From NCBI RefSeq assembly GCF_017562075.2, contig NC_054084.1:36646499-36710498 (forward strand): a stretch of DNA of 64,000 bases, given 5' to 3'. This stretch comes from Anopheles merus. Lineage: Eukaryota > Arthropoda > Insecta > Diptera > Culicidae. Made by a program: the position numbers and the translations under genes. The notes below the pieces were generated by a model, which saw only the letters and a program-made list of their open reading frames with translations, was not told where the DNA came from and made no database searches. Below, in pieces: positions 1-11,462 of the stretch. The first letter of the stretch is position 1, and every line of letters begins with the position of its first letter.

Positions 1-376
1 CAGCCAGGGGAAATGGGCCTTTTTTTCTCCCAATTCCGGAGCGCCCAGTTATGAGGGTGATGATTTGAAGGAATCATGTCTTTAAATTGTCACATGTATT
101 ACGTTCTGTAAATGGTGATTGGTGAATGTCCCTGAGCGGGGCCGTCCGATCGTCCTCAACATCTCAATTTTAACATCTTACACCGTAAAAGAAAGCATCC
201 CGCATAGAAAGGTCCTGCCACTGGTCTTGCCAACAGCCAGCCCCTCCAGTAATCGATTACGATCGGCAGGACAATAAAAAGAAAGCAAATAGCAGTACAG
301 GTAGAAAAGAGCCTGGCCTTTCCACTGCCCCCGACACATCCCAATCGTAGCGTCTAGCTGTAAAAGGAAAGAGACC

Positions 377-400
377 GAGAGAGAGAGAGAGAGAGAGAGA
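377..400. repeat. (GA)12 microsatellite
   Basis: An uninterrupted GA dinucleotide run. In insects such runs can bind GAGA-type factors, but nothing else here shows a function. Confidence 0.95.
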
Positions 401-1034
401 AGATACAGAGAAGAACAACACACACCCAACCTTGCCCGCGGATCCCGTTATATATGGCCCAAAATAAAAATTGATATCCATTATTATATTGATATTTATC
501 ATAAAAGTATTAATGCTTTTATTGCCGCTAGATTATGGAGTAATTATTTACGATGCGCCGAGATTCCGGTGGGGTCGCCGGTTGCGACTTTCGAAGAATA
601 CTCCCTACACACACACACAGACACACACACATGCACTCACAAACACAAACATGCGATAGATAGGGTTGAAGGGGAGAATAAGGTGACTTGGCGGGGTATA
701 TACATACACTCTTACAAATGCATGTGAGCGTGCTTTTCCTTCTAAGACTTGTGGCAGTGGTTGCTTGGACTTCCCAACCCGTGTCGTGTCGTTTGCCTAA
801 TCCTACAAAAGGGGGGATATGGGTTTGATAAAGAAGACCCAACTTCTTGGCTTCCCCTTACTCCCCTACACTCCCACTACCAGTGGTTGGGCGTCTACAC
901 CGGATACACCCTGAATGTGTATCCGATCGATAAGGAGGAGGCCTGTGAACGATGCTTCCGTCCCAAAACCACCCCAAACCACGTCAGACACTGTGACCAC
1001 TGTGGCCGCCGTCCAGACCACACAGACAGATAGG

Positions 1035-1037
<3 letters not shown>

Positions 1038-1098
<61 letters not shown>
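1038..1098. repeat. (GA)30 microsatellite
   Basis: A perfect 61 bp GA run, the longest GA tract in the window. It lies in the caudal intron. GAGA-factor or CLAMP-type binding is a possible role by analogy with Drosophila; the length should be polymorphic. Confidence 0.97.
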
Positions 1099-1102
<4 letters not shown>

Positions 1103-1300
1103 CGGTCCAGCCCCATCGAGAACTCCCTTTGATGTTGCTTTGACGCTTGTTGTTGAGCTTGGATAAACAGGAGCAGCACAACATCAAACGGCGAACCTGC
1201 CCGGAGAGGGCATTTCGGTAAAAGGTAAATTTGGTTGTTATCCGCACGGATTACCCGGGGCCGCTTTTGTCGGTTTCGGCATTACCCCGGGGCACCTGGG

Positions 1301-1318
1301 TGTGTGTGTGTGTGTGTG
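1301..1318. repeat. (TG)9 microsatellite
   Basis: Short perfect TG run flanked by GC-rich sequence. Confidence 0.9.
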
Positions 1319-1944
1319 CCCGGTAATCCATTTGTCAATCGATATTATCAATCATCGTCGTATGGGGCTGCTTCCCCCCTTTTGCCCGCTTTGCCCGGTA
1401 ACTATGGCTGCGCGACTTGGCGGCTTGCTTTGATTTTCATCCGATTTGGAGTGCATTTATTTTGTACTTTTTTTTTGTGTTGCTCTCACTCTCCCAAAAG
1501 ATTCAAATAACGGACGTTGCCTCAGATTTGTTGTTGGTTGGAGCTTTATTTTAAATGGGCAAAAAATGGTGAAAAATTCGCTTGCGCACTGTCACTTCAC
1601 GTGCAGTGTGGATTAAAGCAGGGAGAAAAGCAGGGGCCCTGGGGGAGGGGGCAATATTTGCGCATGGATTTGGCCAGCAAAGCCCGTTACGTTTGATGAA
1701 ATTGCCGACTCTAGGCCAGCCTGTGTTTCGAAGCACTCTCGAGAAGAAGATCCATTCATTCGCGTTTGGCTATTGCGGTTATTACGACTGCGGTGCAATT
1801 TGAAAGTTTGTGCCATTGTCCTACGACTACGCTACACCATCAAAAGTAACTTGCGCCACACCTAGGTAACGGGTTTATGCTTTTTTGTGGTTGTACTTGG
1901 ACACTTTCCAAAGCCAATTTCGCACGGTGACGGCTGTCCAGCCA

Positions 1945-2047
1945 TATAAAAAAGCAGCAATTGCGCCATTCGCTGCGCCTAACAGACGCAATTGCTGCTG
2001 CAATTGCAGCCGTTACGGAACGACAATTGATTTTCCAACCATATAAA
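1945..2047. promoter_or_regulatory. Palindromic AATTG-rich block between two TATA-like boxes
   Basis: TATAAA occurs at 1945-1950 and again at 2042-2047. Between them lies a perfect 13 bp inverted repeat (AGCAGCAATTGCG at 1953-1965 and its complement at 1987-1999, 21 nt loop), directly followed by a perfect 14 bp palindrome (GCTGCAATTGCAGC, 1997-2010). The density of symmetric sites exceeds the surrounding intron. It could be an internal promoter or enhancer of caudal. This is inference; no transcript evidence is available. Confidence 0.3.
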
Positions 2048-3903
2048 ACTTTACGGTGTCTGGAAGGATTAAGCCATCAATGATCACCACCAAAACGGCG
2101 CAACAGTGGGGACAGCAAAAAAAGAGAAGGGCCCATCGGTGTTGGCCGGCAGTGATGCCAGCAGGAAAGTTAAAGCACATGCGCGGGACGGCGTTTTAGA
2201 AGCCACCGAACCGTAACCCACCAATCCGTCCGAGTCCCACCGAGCGGCCATCACTTTGAGGTCACCGATGAAAGGGTTATTTTCCGTTATCATGGATTAA
2301 TGCGCTGGTCGGTGTTTGCTTTGAAGTGTTGCGCACCGTCACCGTTTTCGGGCGAGCGGGCCCGCTCAAGACGTGTCTTTCTAATGCCGGCAGCACGAAT
2401 TTCTACGTTCTATCTGCCTGGGCAGAGTGATAAAAGGAGAAAACGGAATAAAACACCGTTACAACATTCGCAGTTCCGTCTTGTGGCAATGTTTTGCATT
2501 TAATTTAATCTTGCTGTTCGTGTAATTTAATTACTTATTTCTCGTGTAATTTAACTATTTAACCAATTCAAAGAAACCCCCACAACAAAGACACGGAAAG
2601 GCATGTGAGGCACCTTCAAGACTGCACAGTATCCGGTTCGATTAGTAATCGGAATTTGGTACCTAACGCGAGAGAAGGGTGTACCAGTTACGGGGGGCCC
2701 GCTGTCGCAACCTAGACCTAAATACGATCGTTCCCCCTTGCAAGCGGTACTTGGTGGATGGTGGTTTCCTCCAGGAACCGAGGGAGAGGCTTTGTTTTTG
2801 CTCAACAATGCGCGCAATGCTTCATGTGTGTAAGGGGGTAATCTGTCAGATAGAGGGCACACGAGCAATTAAAATGAAGCAGCAGCAGCAGCATGGGACT
2901 CGCGCAGACCCACACTCGCACAGGTTATCTTTATGTCGGCCATATTAAAAAAAGCCCCAACAACGCCGATAATGAAGATACGAACCGGGGAGGTCCCGGG
3001 CATGGGATGGCAGGGAAGTGGAAGTGGGAAGAACTTATCTGTCTACGCTTGTCACCCCGTAGGCATCTCTCGGCTTGTCACCTTCTCCGAACCTGCCTGT
3101 CAACGTGGGCCAACATGTGCGTCGTAACTTTGAAATAACAATAACAACAAAAACTTCTAGAACCTCATTTCTGTCGTTTTGGGCACATTCACTTCCTTTC
3201 GGATTGCGCATTTCCATTTAAACAAATCCCAAAGGTTGATAGAATGGCTTTTGTAACGGTGTCCTTGCCTCGATAGCTATTGATCACGTGGCGCATCAAG
3301 CGTGCAAAGTAGGCTCTGAAGATATTTTTTTGAGATCACCACCATTACCTACACCTCTGCCCCCCGTGTTCTACGAAACTGTAGCAATGTTTACTTCGAC
3401 GAGAAAAAAAAAATGAACCACCTATCTTAGACGCGAGATGGGCGAGATAAGATCAGTTGCGAGCTGGGGCTGCACCCTGCAAGACTGCGGGATAATACAC
3501 GATCACGCGTCGTATACACGTCGTACGCCGCCGCCGCCCAGGGTAACTGTAATCTGCGTCAGTCTGCCCACAGTTTCTAGCAAGCCCACGGGGGATGATG
3601 AGAGGGAATGGAGCGAATCAACCCGGGCTATGCAAACAACCAAACGAAGGCTTATCACGCGAGCAGTGGGTAGGGGTTGCTGGCAGCAAACCCGGGGACG
3701 AACGACAAAACCGACCGTTTGAGGAGCGAATAGATCACGCCAACCTACCAACCAAAGAGGTGTAGTATGCACGCATGCGCATGTGTTACCGTTCCGTTTT
3801 GGAACGACGATGATAGTTAAATATTGACTCACGTACAGCCCACGAAAGCGAAGCCGGCCCGAGGAACGCCACGGCTGGATATCTCTCCGTTGTGTTTGCG
3901 CGC

Positions 3904-3927
3904 GTGTGTGTGTGTGTGTGTGTGTGT
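3904..3927. repeat. (GT)12 microsatellite
   Basis: Perfect GT run in the caudal intron, about 290 bp before the homeodomain exon. Confidence 0.93.
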
Positions 3928-4218
3928 TTTCCGGACGGAGTCCTCACCTTTGGGGCCGCCGGGAAGTCATAACACGCTTGTTAACATGAAAATGAGTTGT
4001 CATTAGCAATTACTTATTGACACATTCGCCGCCGCCGCCGCCGGGTTCAGGTTGCGCCATCTACCTGGCGCGCTTACGATAAGCAGTGAAAGTCATATAC
4101 ACACCCGCACCTCATTTTTTCACCCTCTTTTTTCCCTCTGTGCTCTTGCTGTGTTGATAATTTAACAAAGTGTTCTAATTTCTTCTTTCTTTTTTTTCAC
4201 CCGTTTCATTTTCCACAG

Positions 4219-4775
4219 GGAAGACACGTACGAAAGACAAGTACCGGGTGGTGTACACCGACCAGCAGCGGCTCGAGCTGGAGAAGGAGTTCCACTACAC
4301 GCGCTACATCACGATCCGCCGGAAGGCCGAGCTGGCCCAGAACCTGCAGCTGTCCGAGCGGCAGGTGAAGATCTGGTTCCAGAACCGTCGCGCCAAGGAC
4401 CGCAAGCAGAAGAAGAAGGCCGAAACGGGCAGCGTGGGCGGCGGCATGGGTGGACTCGGCGGTGGCCAGTCGCTGGTGGCAGCGCACGCCCAGGGCCACA
4501 ACCCGCACGGTGGGGCGGCCCAGTCGATGTCGGCCCTGCTGGCGGACACGAAGCCGAAGCTCGAACCGTCGCTACACCTCTCGCACCTGCACCAGATGAG
4601 CGCGATGAGCATGGGCATGGGCTCGATGGGGCTCCACCATCACCATCCCGGCCACCATGCGGCACTGCACGCGCACCTTGGCGTGCCGACCTCGCAGCAC
4701 CATCAGCTGAACCAGGCGGCAGTGGCAGCGGCCGCCGCCTCACAGGTGCCTCCGACCTCGCTCAGCATAATGTGA
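4219..4775 (+). CDS. cad: Homeobox protein Caudal, last coding exon (5' partial)
   Basis: This is the terminal exon of the ParaHox transcription factor Caudal (Cdx family), which controls posterior patterning and, in adult insects, gut gene expression. The exon starts after acceptor ccacag in phase 1, so its first codon is completed by an upstream exon to give Gly, then KTRTKDKYR. It encodes nearly the whole homeodomain: helix 1 around YTDQQRLELEKEF, helix 2 ITIRRKAELAQN, and recognition helix QVKIWFQNRRAKDRK with Gln50 and Asn51. The Lys-Thr-Arg-Thr-Lys lead and the splice site just before the homeodomain match Caudal genes. The tail is low-complexity: Gly-rich, then His-rich (LHHHHPGHHAALHAH), then Ala-rich, ending LSIM with a TGA stop. 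Codon use is very GC-rich. The N-terminal hexapeptide part is outside the window. The family assignment is very secure. Confidence 0.95.
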
Positions 4776-6280
4776 TGTGGCGGCGTGGAGATGGCTCTCG
4801 CTCACTGAAGGACGCGCAGAAGGTGTGCAACATGTCGGGTGCTGTTGTTTTTTTTTTTATTTCTTATTTATTGCCTGCCCAACACACACACACAACGAAC
4901 GAAGCACGGAGCAGAAACGAAGCCTTACTACCCAAGATGCACCTCTGAGCGCACCAGCGTGACCTCGGGGGCAAGAACATGGATGAGCGCAGCTGAATGC
5001 TGAGCACGAGGGTACGAGTTCTAAGCTGTAAAAAGCTCACAAACAGCCTACAAATTCCTGGTTCTTGTAGCGCATACGTTGCACCATAATAACGGCGCGC
5101 AGCACTCTTTGACCTTCGTTTTTTTATGGAAAGAATGCGCCGGTTGCTATGGTGGGGAGAAGAAATCGAAGATGCTGGGGCAAATCTCATCGTCTAGTTC
5201 TAGGGGATGGGGGGGGGGGATTATATCACCGTATCGTATGTGTGCAGTGTGCAGATGATCTTTGATGAGCAAGTTCTTAGCTTCAAAATCCACACAGAAA
5301 GGGCTATCGTTCGAGAAGAACAAGCAGCGAGAACTGAATCAAAAGAAGAAAAAACACAACGGAAAACCAGAGCAAATGGTGCCGGTTGCGGCTAGGAAGA
5401 AAACCACAACACCTTCGTAACATTTAATTCACGTGCAATGTATAAAACAAGAAAATGAGATATACTTTTTAATCTAAACGTTAGCTTAATACCGCGAGAG
5501 AGAGAGACACCGAAAGGAGAACAACCACTAGCAAGAAACCGAGCTGAAGGAAAAAAAGGCAGTATAGCAGGAAGCCAAATGCCATGGTTTCGCTGGAGTA
5601 TTATTAAACCTATTATAATAATTCTAATTATTATTGTATTATTATTACAAACGCTGGTAGCAGAAGGCAGGGCACACATCTAGCCCCGGGCTGCCGGGAT
5701 CGAGTTTGCTTGACCACCCGGTTTGCATTAGCGGGGCTCTAGTTAAGCCACGAAACGCTGTGTAATGTATAGAAGAAGCCGTGTAATCGGGGAAGAGAAG
5801 AGAGCGTATAAGCTTGAGGTGTGGTGTGTTATAGCTGGTAATGTTGGATGTTTCTGTCGACTTGTGGAGGAGTGCGCGCTTAAGGAAGTGAGTTGACTTC
5901 CAGTTCGTCGATTGCCTACCTGGCTGCTGCCTCTACAACAGAGTCGTACAGCACGTTCCAATACTTATGTTTACTAAACTTTTTTTGAGATTCATCTCTA
6001 AGAGATAGTGCTGCGTTTGTGAAAGCAGCTAGAGAGAGCGAGAGAAAGGGAAAGAGAGATAGAAGTTATGAGGATGAAATTAGGCGACTATAATAAGCAA
6101 AATCTGCATCGCGAGCGTGTTAGTGAAATATTGTATGAAGAAAAATGAAAATTGAACAAAACAAAACAAAAAAAAAAACAATTGTAAACACACCTACACG
6201 CAAAAGGAACCAACACTTCAATTGGACAGTAGCGACTCACGATGCAACTCAATAAAGTATAAATTCTGTAGTAACAAGAG
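4776..6280 (+). other. cad: caudal 3' untranslated region
   Basis: A 1.5 kb AT-richer stretch without coding potential runs from the caudal stop to the first good polyadenylation signal (AATAAA at 6251-6256). It contains GA-rich tracts near 5500 and 6030 and an A-rich run near 6160. Long 3' UTRs are normal for developmental regulators. The exact cleavage site is inferred from the AATAAA. Confidence 0.65.
6251..6256 (+). terminator. cad: Polyadenylation signal AATAAA of caudal
   Basis: Canonical hexamer followed within about 35 bp by a T-rich stretch (gtcgtttttttg). Confidence 0.6.
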
Positions 6281-7649
6281 CAAAAATTGTCGTTTTTTTG
6301 TAATTTAATTCCTCCCTTTCGTGTTCGTTGTTGGAGAGTGGTGAACGCGGCTAGATTAATAGCACGCTATACTACCGAAGGTTTTGAAGGTTTGGTTGGC
6401 ATTTTGTTTCCCGTTCACGGAACTAGTAAAGGCTACCCTTGCCTTGGCCTTTATCGATTATCTCCCGCGGCCTTGGGGGAATCGGGCCCGTTCATCATCA
6501 TCGAGCGCGTCTGTTCCGTGGTGAAAGTTTCCATTTTCCACACACACGCACTAGTGCACATGAACAAAAGTTCCCCACAGTAGGCTACGGCTAGACGGAC
6601 GGTAGAGCGCTACAAGACCTAGCCGCCATTTTGTTCGGCGCAGAGGATTATGTTGTTTCTTCGTCTCCATCCTTTTCTCCAATCTCTAGCGTCTTTAATC
6701 TTGAGCCGAGCTACCATTCCGTGGTTATTCGAAGGAATCCTAGCCGCGGCTAGCTCTGTGAAGGCATTTAATTGTGGGAGAGTTTTTCTCATTGTTGTTG
6801 TTGTTGTCTGCCCCTCTTACTCGAGATACTCTCTTCTGCTCCAGTTGGATCCAGCGGCCTCTGGTCGGTTCGGAGTTTGCTGCCGCTGCCGCTGCTGCTG
6901 CTGCAGTCCAAACGAAGAAGGTGCTAATAGTTTCACACACCGGTGAGAATTAATTGGTGCGCATTCCGATAGCTCCCACGGTAATTGCACGGTCGGGTTC
7001 GGGTCGGTATTTCGGGCTCGGAGTAGTGAAAAACCGTAGCGCGCCTCGCGCACAATAACGAATGGCATTGAGAGAGTCACTGGCAAGAGTGATCACACTG
7101 GCCACTATGGGTGACAGGGACGATGGGCGATGGTGAGCAAAATAGCGAAACCTTCACTGCAAGGCCTACTTTACTGCGTCTGGTCCGAGTCTGGTGACTA
7201 TGGTGGTTGCACAATGTAAGCGCATGGAAGCTTGATGAATTGGCGCGATGGCGGTCACACGTACTCTAAATTCCGCAAGCAGCAGTGCACGGGGGTGTAA
7301 AAAATGGTGTTGAAATACAAACTGTAATGTCAGTCTTGTATGAAATTGTACAGTACATGTCTATCGTCCTAGAACACCTTATCGATGTTTTGCTTTACTT
7401 TCTCAAATAATTCCAAAAAGCATGTGTTTTTTTTAAACGAGCTTTTCGTATACTTTTTGTTTAGTAATGAGATTAAATAAATATTTTGAAAACAAAAATA
7501 ATAAAATAAAACATCATGTTGGCTCATTTTGAAGCATTTCCAATCAATAGATATGTATGTTATGAAAAATGATAAATTGAACAATTTCAGCGTTTCAGCT
7601 TCAACCGTTTACAAAACTGATACGGAATTAACTAAAACACACTGTATAT
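6281..7649. other. Intergenic, no gene recognised
   Basis: No ORF with family resemblance. The left part is GC-balanced and holds a CTG/CAG-like run near 6885-6905; the right part (after about 7290) becomes AT-rich and leads into a retrotransposon remnant. Confidence 0.5.
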
Positions 7650-8802
7650 GAGATTATTTGTTTATTTTGTTTATTTGTAAATGTTAAGTGATTGGCCATA
7701 ATTGGTCTTATCACTGATCTTATAAACTAAACTTATAATAACATAAAGCATCACGGTACAATGTAACATCAGCACAAAATAAATAACAAAGAGTATCACA
7801 ACAAGAAAAACAGGTTAACCTAGGGAATTCCAGTCGAAAGAGTCATAGTGCGCATTAAATCGCATAGCCATCGCAGTCAAAGGTTCATTATCGCTATATG
7901 CACGTCTAGTTTGGTCAACTCTTAGTAGCCTAAAGTTTCTTAAAATACGAGCAGGTACGTGAAAATTAACTCTAGCTAAAAGGTCCGGTGAATCTATCTC
8001 TCCTAGGATGATTTTTTTCATGAACAATATTTGCGCCGTTTCGCGACGAGTAGCGAGAGATTCGAGTCCAAAAATTAAACACCGGGCATGATACCTAGGT
8101 CTCGCTGCTACGTTACGCCAGGGTGTGAACCGTAAGACCAAACGGGTGAATTTTTTCTGCACTGACTCAATCTTATTCGACCATAACGACGACGATGGGC
8201 ACCAAACTACTGAGGAGTATTCTAAGATGGATCTGACTAGTGATTTGTAGAGTGCGACAAGACAATGTGGGTCGGAGAATTCTCTCGACTGCCTGCGTAT
8301 AAATCCTAGCATTCTGTTCGCTCTATCAATAATTTCGTTATGATGCACATGAAAGTCAAGTTTACGGTCAAGAGTAACTCCTAAGTCTTTTACTGCACTG
8401 TGTCGTTGTAATTGTGTACCGGAGATGCAGTAGTTAAACACTATTGGACAATTAGAACGGTGAAACGACATGGACAAACATTTATCAACAGAAATTTGTA
8501 GGTCGTTGTTCAGACACCAGTCGGAAAAAGAGTCGATCGATGCTTGCAGGACAAGACAATCACCAAAACACCTCACAGGAAAAAAAAGTCTAAGATCGTC
8601 CGCATACTATAAACATTCAGATTCCCTTACTACAGTAGTAACGTCATTGAAAAATAGAGAAAACAGCAAGGGTCCAAGGTTACTACCCTGTGGCACGCCT
8701 GAACAACTCACGAATTCCCTAGATGTCATACAATCAACTTTGACGCGATATCGACGATTGGTGAGGTAAGATTCGATTGTAAAGTATATTTTAAACGTGA
8801 TA
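7650..8802 (-). pseudogene. Non-LTR retrotransposon remnant with reverse transcriptase, 5' truncated and broken
   Basis: On the minus strand one reading frame runs from about 8801 to the stop at 7815 and encodes the C-terminal half of a LINE-type reverse transcriptase. Visible signatures are SGVPQGSNLGPLLFS (motif with PQG), the catalytic YADD at 8595-8606 followed by LRLFF, and later CLNNDLQISVDKC, VKDLGVTLD, SILEYSSVVWCP and IESVQKKFTR. This combination fits the jockey/CR1-like group. One in-frame amber codon (TAG at 8607-8609) sits directly before YADD; otherwise the frame stays open across it. The element is cut off at its 5' end near 8802, where a SINE tail begins, so endonuclease and ORF1 are absent. 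It cannot encode an active enzyme as read. The clade assignment is less sure than the RT call. Confidence 0.85.
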
Positions 8803-8977
8803 TTTTTTTTTTGGCTCAACAACCGTTTTCGGTTAAGGCCTGCCTGTACCACTTGTGTGGGGTTGGCTTTCAATGGCTTTTGGATTACCCCCCATAGCAG
8901 GATAGTCAGTCCTGCGTATGGCGGCACGGTCTAGTTGGGGCTTTAACCCATGACGGGCATGTTGTTAAGTCGTACGA

Positions 8978-8978
<1 letters not shown>
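8803..8978 (-). mobile_element. tRNA-derived SINE (SINE200-like), minus strand
   Basis: Read on the minus strand it has a polymerase III box B-like stretch (GGGTTAAAGCCC near 8941-8952) and the body shared with other copies (ggatagtcagtcctgc on plus, near 8900). It ends in a poly(A) tail, seen as the T run at 8803-8812. The 5' end with box A is replaced by a TA microsatellite. Its tail abuts the truncated reverse transcriptase, so it probably inserted into that element. The SINE200 name is from memory of the Anopheles family. Confidence 0.7.

Positions 8979-9009
<31 letters not shown>
8979..9009. repeat. (TA)n microsatellite
   Basis: Perfect 31 bp TA run at the 5' boundary of the SINE. Confidence 0.95.
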
Positions 9010-9013
<4 letters not shown>

Positions 9014-9620
9014 GTACACCGCAAGTGTAGGGCGAATTCGCCTAATTCAGGAGTTCAAAAGATAAAAATGACTCAATGATTTGTGCTTTATTTGTTGCCT
9101 TGAGACTAGATTAAGACTAAGCATGAGTTACGTAAAAGCCTTGTAGTGAGATTCTTATTTTTAGTTACAATTAATGTGATTTTTTAATTAGCTTATTGTT
9201 AGCAATGTAGCTTAAAATACACCCAAAACCACAGTGCATTCATCAAAAGTATTTAAATAAATATATAAACTCAATGAGAGGTTTAATTAAGCTATGTTAA
9301 CTCAGTTCACTATGTAAGTTGAGGTGATGGCTATAAATACAATCCCAGCAATTGGTTTCGGATGAGTGAACATCCAGCTTACGAAGTGAATTGATGCTTA
9401 ATAAGTAAAAATCGTTCAAAAATTTGAATAAAATCCACTCAATAGGAGATGATTTGAATCTATGTATTTGATAACTATTAAAGGTTATTTAGTAAAGGAA
9501 ACAGACAAAAAAAATCTAAATGTAGTAGGCTATGCCTACCAAACAGCAGATTTTGCCTCAGCAGATCAGTGCTTCCTAGGCATAGTAGCCTATGCCTTCT
9601 GACAAAATAAATAGTCCTTA
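9010..9620. other. AT-rich intergenic, no gene; palindromic repeat at its end
   Basis: No coding signal. Near 9523-9600 there are partly palindromic short repeats built on GTAGTAGGCTATGCC and its complement, next to the TIR element that starts at 9621. They may be the remains of another small element. Confidence 0.4.
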
Positions 9621-9972
9621 CCGCGCAGCTACATGAGGTGAAATATACAGCGAAATGAACTATTTGACAGGTGAAATATCTGACAGATTCAGCTAAAGGG
9701 TCGGGGGTAACACAACATCCGCTTTCAAAATTCACTTAAAAATAATATCTCCTTAAGCAGAACATTCACTAATTGGAAGAAATTATGAACTGTTGGCTAA
9801 AAATTGACGAAGTACTGGATATTGAAGTTATTCAATGGATTTAGTTACGATTTTGTGCACGTTATTTGTTTACATTGCACATCAGCTGATTGCTGTGATG
9901 CTTTATCCGTCAGATATTTCGCCTGTCAAATAGTTCATTTCGCTGTATAGTTCACCTCATGTAGCCTCGCGG
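9621..9972. mobile_element. 352 bp MITE with ~60 bp terminal inverted repeats and TTA target duplication
   Basis: The left end (CCGCGCAGCTACATGAGG onward) matches the complement of the right end (CCGCGAGGCTACATGAGG) and the match continues for about 60 bp through AAATGAACTATTTGACAGG. Both ends are flanked by TTA (9618-9620 and 9973-9975). A 3 bp TWA duplication is the hallmark of PIF/Harbinger elements, so I place it there. No transposase is encoded; the interior is AT-rich. The long TIRs would fold into a strong hairpin. Confidence 0.8.
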
Positions 9973-9975
9973 TTA

Positions 9976-11387
9976 GATAACCACCAAACGAGCAAGTTGA
10001 CTTTTATTTGCTCTCCGTTTGAGCTGTAACATTAAATTAATGTTTTCTCAAAGAGAAACTAATTGATCATATTTCATTCATATTGAAATAAGCTTTGCTG
10101 CTATCAATTATACTCCAAGATGTTACCTCTTCCGTCAGCGGAAGAAAGAGATTATATCAACCATCAAACAGGATCTTCAAAATTTCGCCACACTGCTTCT
10201 TACCAGAACATCCTGTTTGATCGGTGTCAAGGTTTAGCTTCTAGCTTCACAAATTCCAAGAACGATTTCGTATTTCCAATGGAAAGAAGAAGACAACAGA
10301 ATGTCTTAATTCCGTCACACACCAGCCTCAACCGTTCAATCTACTTAAGCAGTGCTGTAAAACACTGCGCTAATCCAAATCCGTTTCCTTCTTTGTCAAT
10401 AAATCAGTCATGGTTGGAAAAGCAAAACAAAAAGCAACAAAAAAATAAAAAGTTTATGTGAACTTAACAAACTTAACAAGCCACGACTACAAACTCCGAT
10501 TCCAAAACGGCCCAAACGGGCTTGAAACGGGGTTTTGTTCTCTCCTTCTACCGGATTTGCTTCTTTCCCAGCTTTTGCTTTAATTTAAACTCCCAACTGG
10601 TTCGTGCGGTTCCGGAATCAGGCCAACTACTACACTCAAAACCAAAAACCCTCTGTCTACCCTGATTTACATTTTTGTGCAACAAAATAGTACGAAGCAA
10701 GAAGTAGCAACCACCGTTCACTTCTTGTTGACGACTGTTGTTGCTAAAGCCCGCCAGTCAAAGCAAGCCATTCGGGGGCCCGCCGTGCCAACTGGATCGC
10801 TGCGTTAACAAACTCATGGTTCCGCTTTGTTTTTAGGGAAGTTTGGTCGCTTCTTTTGACAAACTATTCGATTTTGCCCAAAAGTAGCACACATACACAC
10901 ACATAGACGCATACAGACCATGAAGCATGAATCAACTTTTCTTCCTATGCCGAACCGCGAACACGACCTAGCCAGACGGCAAGGCTTCCTTCCCCTTTCC
11001 GATACACACACACACACACAAACCCCGTCGAAACCGCGCCATATCAGCCCGCCCGTACGTCAGCGACAATCCTCCCGAGGGCTGTCCGATTTTATTGGCC
11101 ATCGGGGACGTCGGCACCCGGAACCGAGGGCACTCGCGGAGGGCGGAGGAACTGTGAACTTGTCGAATGCCAAAAATCGAATAAATAACGACGGCTCCTG
11201 TCGTGTGCAGACTGTGAGGGTGTGAGCTCCGTGTACCGCTCAGAGTCATTGCATTGCAATGGACTGTTCGCGGTGGTGTAAGTGTGGAAAGGAAGCTCGT
11301 AATGTCCTGAGAGAAGAGACATTCGTGCCACGCATCCAAAATCCGTGACCGGACTAGTAGAGTTGTGGTGAAATTTGATACTTAAAG
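9976..11387. other. Intergenic, no gene recognised
   Basis: AT-rich at first, then GC-balanced from about 10480. The small frames here have no family resemblance. The right part could be the 5' UTR of the candidate exon at 11388. Confidence 0.4.
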
Positions 11388-11462
11388 ATGTTTTGCATAA
11401 AGAAGCACAACACAACACGCCTGAGCAGATCACTTGTGGCCGTGGCTTTAATGCCAATCGGG
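11388..11462 (+). other. Candidate first coding exon with hydrophobic leader
   Basis: An ATG opens 25 codons (MFCIKKHNTTRLSRS, then the hydrophobic LVAVALMPIG) and ends exactly at a good donor (gtgagt at 11463). A basic then hydrophobic start resembles a signal peptide. However, I see no matching acceptor exon downstream in the next 15 kb, so this may be chance or a long non-coding transcript. Weak call. Confidence 0.18.

Larger units (their letters stand above)
1..4218 (+). other. cad: Upstream intron of caudal, non-coding
   Basis: I find no convincing coding exon here on either strand. The stretch ends in a strong polypyrimidine tract and acceptor (cttttttttcaccc then ccacag at 4213-4218) that feeds the homeodomain exon, so at least the 3' part is intron. 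The N-terminal Caudal exon or exons must lie to the left of the window. The stretch holds (GA)n tracts, (TG)n tracts and a palindromic AATTG-rich block with two TATA-like boxes at 1945-2047. The small open frames in it overlap microsatellites and look like chance. Confidence 0.6.

Noticed and set aside
4309..4743. 144-codon minus-strand frame opposite caudal
   Set aside because: Antisense shadow of the GC-rich caudal exon.
10120..10461. 113-codon plus-strand frame
   Set aside because: No family likeness, ends in a Lys/Asn/Gln run from A-rich DNA, no splice context.
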